A stretch of DNA of 64,000 bases. It comes from Bacteroidetes bacterium HGW-Bacteroidetes-5 (GTDB taxonomy: Bacteria > Bacteroidota > Bacteroidia > Bacteroidales > UBA932). A program made the translations under genes and the position numbers. The DNA lies in assembly GCA_002842515.1 (NCBI GenBank), contig PHDC01000001.1:806001-870000 (forward strand). Reading direction: 5' to 3'. Shown here in pieces: positions 7,500 to 16,178 of the stretch; the first letter of the stretch is position 1; each line of letters opens with the position of its first letter. The notes under the pieces are model-generated. The model was given only the letters and a program-made list of their open reading frames with translations, was not told where the DNA came from and did not search any database.

Positions 7500-8684
7500 A
7501 TGAAAAATATTCCTCAAGCCATTTTGATTATTCTATTATCTGTTATTTTGATTTCATCTGTGAATATTAAAGATGATTCAAGAAAAGAGGTGATCCTTGA
7601 TAGTACGTATTCTAATTTACCAATTCTTCATTTAAATGGGACTCCGTATGAAAATGGATTTCAACACGGAACGATTATGAAGAACAGAATTATTGAACTT
7701 GTCGGACTATGGAAAAAAGAGATTGAAAATAATTATCAAATATCTGCAGTTGAATTTATTAAAATATTTCTCGACTCGACTAATTATATTCCGGCAATTA
7801 AAAAATGGACACCGGATTTATTGGAAGAGATTAAAGGTATTAGTGCCGGATCTGGAATAGATTTTAATACCATTTTTGCGTTTCAGCTCATTGATGAGAT
7901 ATGGACAAATGCACGATTGATAAATATACCACATCATTGTACGTCTGTTGGGATAAACAATTACAAAAAAGATGGAAGTTCAAATTATATTGCTCAAAAT
8001 ATAGATATCACACCATTTTACCATGGTTTTGAAATGCTTTTAGACATTAATGATAAGGATTCTAATTCAAGAAAATTCGTTACAACCTTTGTTGGATACA
8101 TAGGTGCAAATGGACTAAACAAAAACATTGGAATTACTGGGAATACCTTATCTGATTTAAAGAGTTCTCTTAATGGATTACCTGTCTGTTGCATAATAAG
8201 GGGTGTTTTGGAAAAAGCTTCATTTGATGACGCTGTGAATTTCATAAAAACTATTAAACATGCCTCAGGTCAGAATTATATTATTGGCTCAAGACAAGAG
8301 ATAATATCATTGGAATGTGCGTCTGATTTGGTAACTGAATATTGGCCAGATTCGACAAGAAATTATACTTTTCATGCCAACAAACCTCTTACTAATACTT
8401 TATATCATCCTGAATATTTAGTATATTTAAAAGCAATATACGGCACAATTCCTGAGACTATAAGCTTCTCAGATAAAAGATTAGAAACAATGAAAAGCAA
8501 AATATTAAATAGTCAGTCCATTGGTTTGGAAACAATTATGAATGCGCTTTCTACAAAACCAGTTTGCAATAGCAATACTTTTGTTTCTACAATTATGGAG
8601 TTCAATACAGATTATAATGAACTCAGGATTTCCCCTGGTAGTCCAGATTCAACAGAATATATAGTATTTAGAATAAAAAAATAA
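7500..8684 (+). CDS. Exported C45-like Ntn-hydrolase (acyltransferase/choloylglycine-hydrolase type)
   Basis: 394 residues from the ATG at 7500, which gives a clean N-terminal hydrophobic signal (MKNIPQAILIILLSVILISS); a longer in-frame start at 7470 would bury it. The layout fits the C45 / acyl-CoA:6-APA acyltransferase-like family: TPYENGFQHGTIMKNRI, the candidate autocatalytic Cys in HHCTSVGI at residue 147, the SGQNYIIGS segment and the HANKPL motif. In this superfamily the Cys becomes the N-terminal nucleophile after self-cleavage and hydrolyses amide bonds. The substrate is unknown. It is a one-gene unit between junctions. Confidence 0.7.
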   Translation: MKNIPQAILIILLSVILISSVNIKDDSRKEVILDSTYSNLPILHLNGTPYENGFQHGTIMKNRIIELVGLWKKEIENNYQISAVEFIKIFLDSTNYIPAIKKWTPDLLEEIKGISAGSGIDFNTIFAFQLIDEIWTNARLINIPHHCTSVGINNYKKDGSSNYIAQNIDITPFYHGFEMLLDINDKDSNSRKFVTTFVGYIGANGLNKNIGITGNTLSDLKSSLNGLPVCCIIRGVLEKASFDDAVNFIKTIKHASGQNYIIGSRQEIISLECASDLVTEYWPDSTRNYTFHANKPLTNTLYHPEYLVYLKAIYGTIPETISFSDKRLETMKSKILNSQSIGLETIMNALSTKPVCNSNTFVSTIMEFNTDYNELRISPGSPDSTEYIVFRIKK

Positions 8685-8832
8685 CTTTGCATAACACCCG
8701 GTATAGCCCCAACCGTTACCAAATATTGTTACAAAGAGACATTACTGGTTTAAAGAATAATGCAGATAAAAAATTGTATTCAGTTGATCTTAAATTAACT
8801 TTGGGTTATCATTTTTTTTCTTTACTATCTGT

Positions 8833-9309
8833 ATGAATTCAATTAATATTCTGAGATTCCAAATGGGGCAGGAAAATGCTGTTTACGAGCTTATTAAGCG
8901 GGTGTATGATGAATTTGTTGCGATGGATTACAGCGAGGTGGGGAATCGTTTCTTTTATGATTGGATTGAGCCTTCAAAAATTGCTCAGAGGCAGATTGAT
9001 GGGCGTAATCTCTGGGTTGCTTATGAAGGGTCGGTGCTGGTTGGAATGGTTGAAACGAGGGATAATAAATATATCTCCCTCTTATTTGTAGATAAAGCGT
9101 TTCAGGGCCGGGGGATTGCCAAATCGCTTTTTAAAGTGGCTTTGGATGAGATACTTGAAAGAGATCCTTCAACTGAGAAGATTCTTGTACACTCTTCCCC
9201 GTATTCGATTTCGGTTTACAAAAAATTAGGCTTTAAGGAGACCGGACCCATAACCGAGGAGAATGGTATAAGGTATCTGCCTATGGAGATGATTATCCGG
9301 GTTGGGTAA
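8833..9309 (+). CDS. GNAT-family N-acetyltransferase
   Basis: 158 residues. The acetyl-CoA loop is VDKAFQGRGIAKSLFKVAL at about residues 87-105 (Q-x-R/G-x-G-I/A) and the closing segment SPYSISVYKKLGFKETGP is typical of GNAT enzymes. It is a single-domain cytosolic enzyme that acetylates an amine of unknown identity. It lies just upstream of repeat copy B. The junction before it (around 8690-8735, GCATAACACCCGGTATAGCC..CCGTTACC) keeps only one clear arm, so this cassette boundary may be damaged. Confidence 0.8.
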   Translation: MNSINILRFQMGQENAVYELIKRVYDEFVAMDYSEVGNRFFYDWIEPSKIAQRQIDGRNLWVAYEGSVLVGMVETRDNKYISLLFVDKAFQGRGIAKSLFKVALDEILERDPSTEKILVHSSPYSISVYKKLGFKETGPITEENGIRYLPMEMIIRVG

Positions 9310-9317
9310 CCTGGTTC

Positions 9318-9640
9318 CTCCTCAAATATTTGGCAAATAAAGATATAAAGTATAACTTTACACTGCATTGATTGCGACAAATCTATGCAACTCATCAATT
9401 AGAGGCGTGGGTAAGATTGAAATCTAATCTAGAGTTTCCCGGTCGCAAATGCAGAAACAACGGAAACCCATACCCACAAAGCACCCCAGGCCTCAAACTA
9501 CAAAAAGAATTTGCAGATGAGTTCGATTTACAACCCTGTTATCTCAAAAATAATTGACACCATAAAGGTGGTTCAAGGCTCACATAAAAGTGAACTTGAA
9601 TGCATTTTATTGTATATATAAACAAGTTAGCACCCATTTT
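9318..9640 (+). repeat. Dispersed ~250-bp repeat, copy B, with a 34-codon ORF and an extra insert
   Basis: Homologous to 6455-6720 in the same orientation, but carrying about 80 extra bases (roughly 9372-9455). The 34-codon ORF is at 9517-9621 (starts MSSIYNPVISK). An overlapping frame reads NGNPYPQSTPGLKLQKEFA, also present in copy A, which suggests a remnant of a longer gene that has lost its frame. Confidence 0.6.
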
Positions 9641-9667
9641 GCACGACAACCAAGAAAATAGATCAAT

Positions 9668-11242
9668 ATGTTGACAGATAAAAATATTTCAAAAGCGATT
9701 TCAAGTATTTCACAAAGAGCTGAAAGAATACTTGATGATAATAAAGTGATTAAGACATATGTTGAAGTTGGGATTTTGCCACAAATTACGAATGGAAATA
9801 ATCAAATAATATATGGTAGACGAGGTACAGGGAAAACTCATCTATTTCGATATTTGGAAAATGAGACGAAGGCAAATAATAAAGCTATTGTAATATACTT
9901 AGATTGCAGAACCTTAGGTAGTGCAGCTGATTATAATAATTCAAATATTGCATTAAACAAAAGATGCATTTCCCTTTTCAAAGATATAGTGGATGAGATA
10001 TACGATAAGGCTCTTCATTATATTGCATACGAAGCTCCTAAGGATGCTGAAAAAGCAATTGAAGCCCTAGATAATATTTCTCTTGCTACAAGATTTAAAA
10101 ATAATGAAATTACATCGCAAGAAATAACTGAACGTTCCCTTGAAAAATTATCAAATGAAGCTGGACTGTCACTTTCAATAAATCCTAAAGACTTAATTAA
10201 TTTAACATTAGGGGATAAGGATTCTACTGGTACAGATATTGAAAAAACTACAAAATACAATATAATCAGTGGTGAAAAAATTATTTTTCCAGACTTACAT
10301 CATTGGTTAAAAAAATTATGTGAATTTACTGGAGCTTATATTTATTTGCTTATTGATGAGTGGTCTTCGTTACCTTTTGAAATTCAACCTTTACTTGCAG
10401 AATTCTTTAAAAGAAGTTTTCTACCAATACCTCAAATTTCAATAAAAATTGCGGCACTTGAATACAGATCCAATTTCACTATTCAACAAGAGAAAAACAA
10501 TCATTTAGGCTTCGAACTAGGAAGCGACATTTCAACTAATTTAGATTTGGATGATTATTATGTTTTTGATAGAAATCCAGATGAAATAACTTCTAATTTT
10601 TCTGAAATACTTTATAAACACATAAATAATGAATTAGAGGAAGGTTATCTTTTAAAATCTTTTGGCATAAAAAATGGGAAGGACTTTATTCGTACAATAT
10701 TAACAGATTCTAATAATTTTCAAGAACTTGTTAGGGCTTCAGAAGGAGTAATTAGAGATATGATAAACATTTTTACTCTTTCATTTTTTGATTCTCAAAG
10801 ACAAGGAAAAAACAAAATTGATAAGAAATCAATTGTTGAATCTTCTCGACAATGGTTTGAAAGAGATAAATCACAGAATTTAGATGAAAAACTATCTCAA
10901 ATATTAAGGCGAATTGTTGATGAAGTAATTGGGAAAAGAAGGGCTCGTTCTTTTCTTATTCCAAGAGAATTAGAAAAACATGAAAATATTCAAAAATTAT
11001 TTGATGCTCGAGTTATCCATTTTATTAAAAGAGGGTATGCTGACAAAGATAATCCTGGTGTAAGATATAATGTTTTTGGCTTAGACTATGGAACTTATGT
11101 AGACTTAATTTCAACCAACAAAAAACCTGAATTAGAGTTTATTGACATAGAACAAAGAACTGATGGAGATGAATTTATTGTTCCTTTTGACGATAAAAGA
11201 AGTATAAGACGAATAGTATTAACGGAAGAAATATTAAATTAA
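9668..11242 (+). CDS. Orphan ORC/STAND-like P-loop ATPase
   Basis: 524 residues, no signal peptide. Walker A is YGRRGTGKTHLFRYL (about residues 55-69); Walker B is YLLIDEWSSLP (about residues 226-236), followed by a sensor-like stretch KIAALEYRSNF. This pattern fits the ORC-CDC6-like or STAND-related ATPases found singly in accessory islands. The C-terminal third (RRIVDEVIGKRRARSFLIPRE... GVRYNVFGLDYGTYVDLI) resembles a winged-helix-like region but has no recognisable effector. Its setting among defence genes suggests an antiphage or plasmid-related role; this is inference only. A long palindrome starts ten bases after the stop. Confidence 0.6.
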   Translation: MLTDKNISKAISSISQRAERILDDNKVIKTYVEVGILPQITNGNNQIIYGRRGTGKTHLFRYLENETKANNKAIVIYLDCRTLGSAADYNNSNIALNKRCISLFKDIVDEIYDKALHYIAYEAPKDAEKAIEALDNISLATRFKNNEITSQEITERSLEKLSNEAGLSLSINPKDLINLTLGDKDSTGTDIEKTTKYNIISGEKIIFPDLHHWLKKLCEFTGAYIYLLIDEWSSLPFEIQPLLAEFFKRSFLPIPQISIKIAALEYRSNFTIQQEKNNHLGFELGSDISTNLDLDDYYVFDRNPDEITSNFSEILYKHINNELEEGYLLKSFGIKNGKDFIRTILTDSNNFQELVRASEGVIRDMINIFTLSFFDSQRQGKNKIDKKSIVESSRQWFERDKSQNLDEKLSQILRRIVDEVIGKRRARSFLIPRELEKHENIQKLFDARVIHFIKRGYADKDNPGVRYNVFGLDYGTYVDLISTNKKPELEFIDIEQRTDGDEFIVPFDDKRSIRRIVLTEEILN

Positions 11243-11251
11243 AAAACGGGT

Positions 11252-11382
11252 GCTAACAAGCGGTATAAAAAATTGCCGGTTCAGTAGGTTATTCAAGGGT
11301 TGTAGCCCGCTTCAACTTCTGTGTAACTTGATAGGAAATCGCCCGCAATCGGCAACTTTTCATACCACCGCACGTTAGTGGC
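11252..11382. repeat. Long imperfect palindrome (family H5/H6/H7, ending CACGTTAGTGGC)
   Basis: The left arm GCTAACAAGCGGTATAAAAA and ATTGCCGGTT pair with the right arm AATCGGCAAC...ATACCACCGCACGTTAG. The interior CTTCTGTGTAACTTGATAGG plus AAATCGCCCGCAATC is shared with the palindrome at 25075-25201 and, less closely, with those at 16004-16143 and 18497-18624. It follows the ATPase gene and precedes a broken SDR gene. Confidence 0.75.
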
Positions 11383-11429
11383 AAGTTTACTGAACCACAA
11401 ACCGACAACAAAACAATAGACCGACAATA

Positions 11430-11536
11430 ATGAATAGAAAAATAGCCATAGTTACAGGAGTTAGTCGTTTGAAAGGAATTGGTTACTCAATTTGCACTGA
11501 ATTAGCAAAACGAAACTTTGATATTTTCTTTACTTA
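11430..11536 (+). pseudogene. SDR-family oxidoreductase, N-terminal fragment cut by IS3
   Basis: The first ~36 codons (MNRKIAIVTGVSRLKGIGYS and onward to DIFFTY) are the Rossmann start of a short-chain dehydrogenase, with the TGxxxxxGIG cofactor motif. The reading frame then runs straight into the left end of the IS3-family element at 11537. The remaining ~200 residues are absent from the right side of the element, so the insertion was accompanied or followed by a deletion. It starts 48 bases after a cassette-type palindrome, so it looks like a former single-gene cassette. Confidence 0.75.
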
Positions 11537-11608
11537 TGTCGGAACCCCTAAATTGAGGACAGCGTCTCTTTAGATAAATTTAATAAATTTGTAAGGAGAA
11601 ACGACATT

Positions 11609-11899
11609 ATGAAAAAGACAAAATTTAGTGAAACACAAATCATCAAAGCCATTAAAGAGTATGACTCGGGAACAACTTCAGAGGTCATTTGCAGAGAGTA
11701 CGGCATCTCAAGAGCCACATTATACCTGTGGAAAAAGAAATACTCCGGGATGGAATCAAGCCAGCTAAAACGATTAAAGGAACTTGAAGAAGAGAATCGT
11801 AGGCTAAAACATATGTATGCAGAGCTTTCCATTGACCATAAGATATTAAAGGAAGTAATCGAAAAAAAGCTCAAAAGCCCGAAGCCAGAAGAGCCATAG
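11609..11899 (+). CDS. IS3-family OrfA (transposase helix-turn-helix and leucine zipper)
   Basis: 96 residues. MKKTKFSETQIIKAIKEYDS with the following SEVICREYGISRATLYLWKKKY is the helix-turn-helix that recognises the IS ends. KRLKELEEENRRLKHMYAEL is the leucine-zipper segment that multimerises with OrfAB. This order and the ILKEVIEKKL ending are typical of the IS407 group. Near the end, an A7G run at 11862-11869 offers a programmed -1 frameshift that would join it to the orfB frame, which is open from that point. OrfA alone usually regulates transposition. Confidence 0.85.
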   Translation: MKKTKFSETQIIKAIKEYDSGTTSEVICREYGISRATLYLWKKKYSGMESSQLKRLKELEEENRRLKHMYAELSIDHKILKEVIEKKLKSPKPEEP

Positions 11900-12711
11900 C
11901 AGAAGAAATTGTAGCAGAAAATGAAGTTAGCATCGTTCGGGCGTGCAGAGTATTGGAAGTTCATAGATCTGGTTATTATTATAAAAGGAAACGTGATGAC
12001 AGCGAGGTAATTGATGCAATCAGTAAGATGGTAGAGCATTCAAAAGATGGTTTTTGGAAGATTTACTGCCGCCTGAGGAATGAAGGTTATCAATGGAATC
12101 ATAAATGGGGTTACATGGTTTATAAATTGATGAATTTAACTTACAGAAGAAGGTTAAAACGCAGGTTGCCAACAAGAGAAAAAGAAACTCTTCTAACGCC
12201 GAATGACAATAATAAAAGCTGGTCAATGGATTTTGTAAGTGATGTTTTAACAAATGGTAGGAGGTTTAGAGTCCAAAATATTATTGATGATTTTAACAGA
12301 GAGGTGGTTGCTATGGAAGTTTCCACTTCTATGCCGGCAGAAAGGGTTATTCGCATTTTGGAAAGAGTTATATGGTGTAGTGGTAAACCTGAAAGCATAA
12401 GGGTAGATAATGGGCCGGAGTTTATAGCGGACTTATTTAAATCTTGGTGTAGCGGAAACGGAATCGAAATTAAGTATATTCAACCTGGCAAACCTACTCA
12501 AAATAGATTTATTGAGCGCTTTAACGGTAGTTATCGCAGAGGAATATTAGATGCATATTTATTTGACAATCTTTATCAAGTAAGAGAACTGACACAACAC
12601 TAGATGAAAGATTACAACGAGTTCATACCACACGAAGTTTTAGGAGATTTATCCCCAATTGCCTACCTTGAAAACATGAAAAATTTAACAGAAATTAAAG
12701 AAGCAATTTAA
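11866..12711 (+). pseudogene. IS3-family OrfB (DDE transposase) with premature stop
   Basis: The frame runs from the frameshift site through the HTH_21 region (EVHRSGYYYKRK) into the integrase core. The catalytic triad is present: D in WSMDFVSD, D in IRVDNGPEF and E in FIERFNGSYRRG. At 12601-12603 a TAG replaces the Trp of the usual ELTQHWMKDYNEFIPHE block; downstream the same frame continues coding (PHEVLGDLSPIAYLENM) to a TAA at 12709. The product is therefore cut about 35 residues short, and the copy is probably dead unless the stop is read through. Confidence 0.75.
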
Positions 12712-12753
12712 CAAAACAGTTTAAAAAGGCCCTGACAAATGGGGATTCTGACA

Positions 12754-12852
12754 AATAGACAGGAATGTTTAAACTGGCTAAAATCAAATAAAATAACAAC
12801 ATTAGGTCTTTCCCCAATTATGATTAATGAAATACAAAGGTCTATTCAATAA
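12754..12852 (+). pseudogene. C-terminal gene remnant right of the IS
   Basis: Immediately after the IS right end a frame reads NRQECLNWLKSNKITTLGLS and on to QRSIQ before a TAA. It has no start codon of its own and does not match the SDR fragment on the left side, so it is probably the tail of another gene lost in an IS-associated deletion. I do not recognise the family. Confidence 0.4.
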
Positions 12853-12861
12853 TAAACACGG

Positions 12862-14880
12862 ATGAGCAGTTTTAAACTTTTAGCAATAAGGCCTTTAAAA
12901 AATTGCAATGTAAAATTTCTAAGGATTTTAAAAGAGGATGTACTATATCCTTTCTATAATGGATATAATTTTACACTGAAAAATAATGAAGTTGTGGTCA
13001 TTTCTGCAACGGAAGAAGTTGCACCTTTAAATTTATACAATTTAGAAATAACATCGGGCAACAATATAGAGGTAACTATCTCTGCAATCGTTGGTAAAAA
13101 CGGTTCTGGAAAGAGCAGTATAATTGAGTTATTGTATGCTGCCCTATTCAATATTTCAGTTGAGGCAAAATTACTCCCATTATATAATGATGATGGAGAA
13201 CCGATTGAAATAGAAGAAAAACTAAGAATTGAGTTGTTTTATTTGATTGATACTAATTACTATCAGGTAAGAATTATTGATGAAAATATTACCTTTAGTC
13301 AAATCAATTCAGGCAAACAGTATGCGTTTAATGAACAATCATTTAATTCAAAAGAGTTTTTTTACACAATTGCAATTAATTATTCTCATTATGCCTTAAA
13401 TTCAGACTACCTTGGTGATTGGGTTAAAAATATTTTTCACAAAAATGATGGCTATCAAACTCCTCTTGTACTCAATCCATTTAGGAAAAGAGGGATTATT
13501 GAAATTAATGATGAAGAGTACCTTACTAAGTCAAGACTTCTTTCAAACTTGATATCACCTAAATCAGAGAGAGGCGCATTTTGGATAAATAAAAGGAGAA
13601 CATTAATTCCAAACAAAATCGCTACAGATATTAAGTTTTCATTAGATGAAAAGAAAGTAGACAAAGTAAGTATGAACATAAATGAAATACCTGTTCTGAA
13701 AAGAAATTACAATTCAATCATTGACGAAATATATACTCACGTAATTAATAAATACAGTCAACAATTCAAAAATAATATTAACCTAGATTTTGCAAACAAA
13801 TATCTTGTAGTAAAAATTTTCAATATTTCCGAGAGATACAAACCATTCAATCAAGATTTTAGATTTCTTGAAAAGAATAAGCTTAATAGAAAAAAACTAA
13901 TTGGACTACTTCTAAAATTAAAATCGGAACCAAGTCATATTGCTTTTAAATTTCATCAGGCTATAAACTTCATTGAGAATAGCGATTTTGTAGTTAAAAA
14001 CATTGGTAGTTGGATTCCTCTTGTTGAATTAAATAAACATATCAATTCAATTCAAAATGAAAATAGAGATGTAATAAATTATATTCCACCTTCATTTTTC
14101 AAGTACGATTTAAAGTTAAAAAGTAAGGAAACACTCGATGGGTTAAGTTCTGGGGAAAAGCAACGAATTTTCAGTACTTCAACATTTAAGTACCATTTGT
14201 ACAATTTAGATAGTGTTACAGAAGAGCCATTTAAAGTTTATGAAAACGTAAATATAATATTTGATGAAATTGAATTGTATTTTCATCCAGAGTTTCAAAA
14301 AACTTTTGTAAGTGATTTTTTGGATAGTCTTAAAACACTTAACCTTAAAAGAATCAAAAGAATAAACTGCATAATGGTAACACACTCACCATTCATCCTA
14401 TCAGACATTCCTACTTCAAATACTTTAAAGCTAGATGAAGGAAAACCCAATTTTGGAGAATCAAACAATCAAACATTCGGTGCTAATATACACGACTTAT
14501 TAGCAAATGATTTTTTTATGAGAAATGGGTTTATGGGTGAATGGGCTAGAATACGAATTCAATCTGTTTCTGAATATTTATCATATATAATTAATTGTAA
14601 TGATATTAAAAGTCTTAAAATTAGATTAGACAATAAAATAGAGAAAGATTTGAGTGCTCAGATAAAGGCGGAAATAAAAGTAATCAAAGAGAAAATTTCG
14701 ACATACAAAAAGTCTACATTGAAAAAGGAAGATTGCAGTTCAATAATTTCAATCGTAGGTGAACCAGTCTTATACAATGCTTTAATGGAATTATATAATG
14801 AAGCATTCCCTAATGATGATAAGAATTTCATCCAATCACAAATTGACAAGTTAAGAAAACTACTAAAAGCTAAAGTATGA
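12862..14880 (+). CDS. Septu-like AAA/ABC-type ATPase (PtuA-like)
   Basis: 672 residues. It has an SMC/ABC-type ATPase split by a long insert: Walker A GKNGSGKSS (residues 79-87), the ABC signature LSSGEKQR (about 428-435), Walker B NIIFDEIEL (about 463-471) and the switch His in MVTHSPFILSDIP. This is the arrangement of PtuA-type and related OLD/RloC-like defence ATPases. Its stop overlaps the start of an HNH protein by four bases, the ATPase-first order of Septu systems. In Septu the ATPase is thought to hold and license the nuclease until infection. The start is 10 bases downstream of an unrelated gene remnant; a promoter was not identified. Confidence 0.7.
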   Translation: MSSFKLLAIRPLKNCNVKFLRILKEDVLYPFYNGYNFTLKNNEVVVISATEEVAPLNLYNLEITSGNNIEVTISAIVGKNGSGKSSIIELLYAALFNISVEAKLLPLYNDDGEPIEIEEKLRIELFYLIDTNYYQVRIIDENITFSQINSGKQYAFNEQSFNSKEFFYTIAINYSHYALNSDYLGDWVKNIFHKNDGYQTPLVLNPFRKRGIIEINDEEYLTKSRLLSNLISPKSERGAFWINKRRTLIPNKIATDIKFSLDEKKVDKVSMNINEIPVLKRNYNSIIDEIYTHVINKYSQQFKNNINLDFANKYLVVKIFNISERYKPFNQDFRFLEKNKLNRKKLIGLLLKLKSEPSHIAFKFHQAINFIENSDFVVKNIGSWIPLVELNKHINSIQNENRDVINYIPPSFFKYDLKLKSKETLDGLSSGEKQRIFSTSTFKYHLYNLDSVTEEPFKVYENVNIIFDEIELYFHPEFQKTFVSDFLDSLKTLNLKRIKRINCIMVTHSPFILSDIPTSNTLKLDEGKPNFGESNNQTFGANIHDLLANDFFMRNGFMGEWARIRIQSVSEYLSYIINCNDIKSLKIRLDNKIEKDLSAQIKAEIKVIKEKISTYKKSTLKKEDCSSIISIVGEPVLYNALMELYNEAFPNDDKNFIQSQIDKLRKLLKAKV

Positions 14881-15848
14881 TTTCGATACATATAGATAAA
14901 GTAAAAAACGTACAAGAAACTTTTAAAGCAGAAATAACTGATCAAAGAAAATCTGCCTATAATAAACTTCTATTGATTGATCCAACTATCTTCAGTATTG
15001 CAGAGCAAACCTACCTTCAAAGTGTTATTCATTTGTTTAATGACGCCTCCTTTTTACTAAAGACACCCTCGGAAATAGAATCTATAAAGAATAACATAGG
15101 AGGTTTGCCCCCTATTTCTATTTATACTAATGGCAGGCCTGAAAAGAAACAATTAACTCATTATATTCAAGAAGCTCTTGGGTATACACAATTAAGAAAG
15201 ACCTTTTATCCAAAATATTTTCGAAATATTGGAATAAAAACTTGTGTTTATTGTAATTCTCAATTGACTATAGTAATTAGCAAAAGTAAGACAGAAATAG
15301 ACGCCAGACTTGAAGTTGACCATCACTATTCGAAAAGTGATTTCCCATTTTTTAGTATATCATTGTTTAACTTATTTCCTTGCTGTTCTTCTTGTAATAA
15401 AAGAAAAAGCTCGACACCAGTAAACTTCAAACTTTACACAGAAGATGCTTCTAAATTAAAAAAATCAGATTACGATTTTAAAATTACTAAAACTTCAAAA
15501 TGCAATTTTCTGTTAACAAAGGACACAGAAAAAATAGAAATAATTTTCAATGATTTATCTGTGTTGCCAATTGGGAACAAATCTTTACAAAGTGCCTTTA
15601 ATGTTATAGAAATTCACAATACACAAAAAGATATAATAGCTGAATTGATTATTAAGAGTCAAGTCTATAATGAAAGCTTCAAAAGAATACTTCAAAATAA
15701 TTTCTCAAAACTATCATTAAGTCAGTCTGACTTTGATAGAGTAATCGTTGGAAATTACACCGAGGAAAAGGATATTCACAAAAGACCGTTTAGTAAAATG
15801 ACAATGGATATTGCAAAGCAACTTGGATTAACAAAACAAAAAAAATAA
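14877..15848 (+). CDS. HNH nuclease, Septu-like partner (PtuB-like)
   Basis: 323 residues. A zinc-ribbon HNH core is clear: CVYCNSQ (C123, C126), the metal/catalytic EVDHHYSKSDFPFFS (D148, H149) and CCSSCNKRKS (C170, C173), followed by a basic N-K-R-K stretch. This is the layout of PtuB/TIGR02646-like nucleases. The start codon overlaps the stop of the ATPase (ATGA), so the two are made together. The predicted activity is nucleic-acid cleavage after phage sensing by the partner. The protein is longer than the shortest PtuB proteins, with ~115 residues ahead of the HNH core that I cannot assign. Confidence 0.7.
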   Translation: MISIHIDKVKNVQETFKAEITDQRKSAYNKLLLIDPTIFSIAEQTYLQSVIHLFNDASFLLKTPSEIESIKNNIGGLPPISIYTNGRPEKKQLTHYIQEALGYTQLRKTFYPKYFRNIGIKTCVYCNSQLTIVISKSKTEIDARLEVDHHYSKSDFPFFSISLFNLFPCCSSCNKRKSSTPVNFKLYTEDASKLKKSDYDFKITKTSKCNFLLTKDTEKIEIIFNDLSVLPIGNKSLQSAFNVIEIHNTQKDIIAELIIKSQVYNESFKRILQNNFSKLSLSQSDFDRVIVGNYTEEKDIHKRPFSKMTMDIAKQLGLTKQKK

Positions 15849-16003
15849 CAAATAAATATGATACAAACTCAATAGTCACACACATTTGCAAGCCTTACAA
15901 GCCGTCACAAAAGCCAAAGCCTGTAAAAGATTGTGCCTATTCCAACGCACGCACAGAAAGACAAGCAGCGAAAATGAAAGACAGAATATCGAATAACAAG
16001 AAC

Positions 16004-16143
16004 GGCCAGCTTGTAACACATGGTATATTGCATGCGGCTTTCAGTGGTTTGCGAAGGTTCGTGGCTCGTAAAAAAAGTTATTGTAACTGGATAGTTTATC
16101 GCTTCGTAATCCCGCACGACAACATACCTTCAAACGTTAGCCG
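16004..16143. repeat. Long imperfect palindrome following the Septu-like pair
   Basis: The left end GGCCAGCTTGTAACACATGG and the right end CATACCTTCAAACGTTAGCC form an imperfect hairpin. The interior GGCTTTCAGTGGTTTGCGAAGG matches GGGTTTCAGAGGTTTGCGAAGG at 25099-25120, placing it in the same family as the palindromes at 11252, 18497 and 25075. The ~150 bases between the HNH gene and this palindrome hold nothing recognisable. Confidence 0.65.
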
Positions 16144-16178
16144 TCAATCTAAGAAACGTACACCAAGTTTGATTTGAG

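Larger units (their letters stand above)
11537..12753 (+). mobile_element. IS3-family insertion sequence (IS407-like group), probably inactive
   Basis: The ends are imperfect inverted repeats: TGTCGGAACCCCTAAATT at the left and, read inward from the right, TGTCAGAATCCCCATTTGTC. Inside are orfA and orfB in the -1 relation typical of IS3, with an A7G slippery run at 11862-11869. No matching target-site duplication is seen (CTTA before, AATA after), consistent with a later deletion at one side. OrfB has an in-frame stop at 12601. Confidence 0.8.

Noticed and set aside
11548-12039. 163-codon minus-strand ORF across the IS
   Set aside because: Antisense to IS3 orfA/orfB, which carry clear HTH and DDE motifs.
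11537-12753. Target-site duplication of the IS3 element
   Set aside because: The four bases on each side (CTTA and AATA) do not match.
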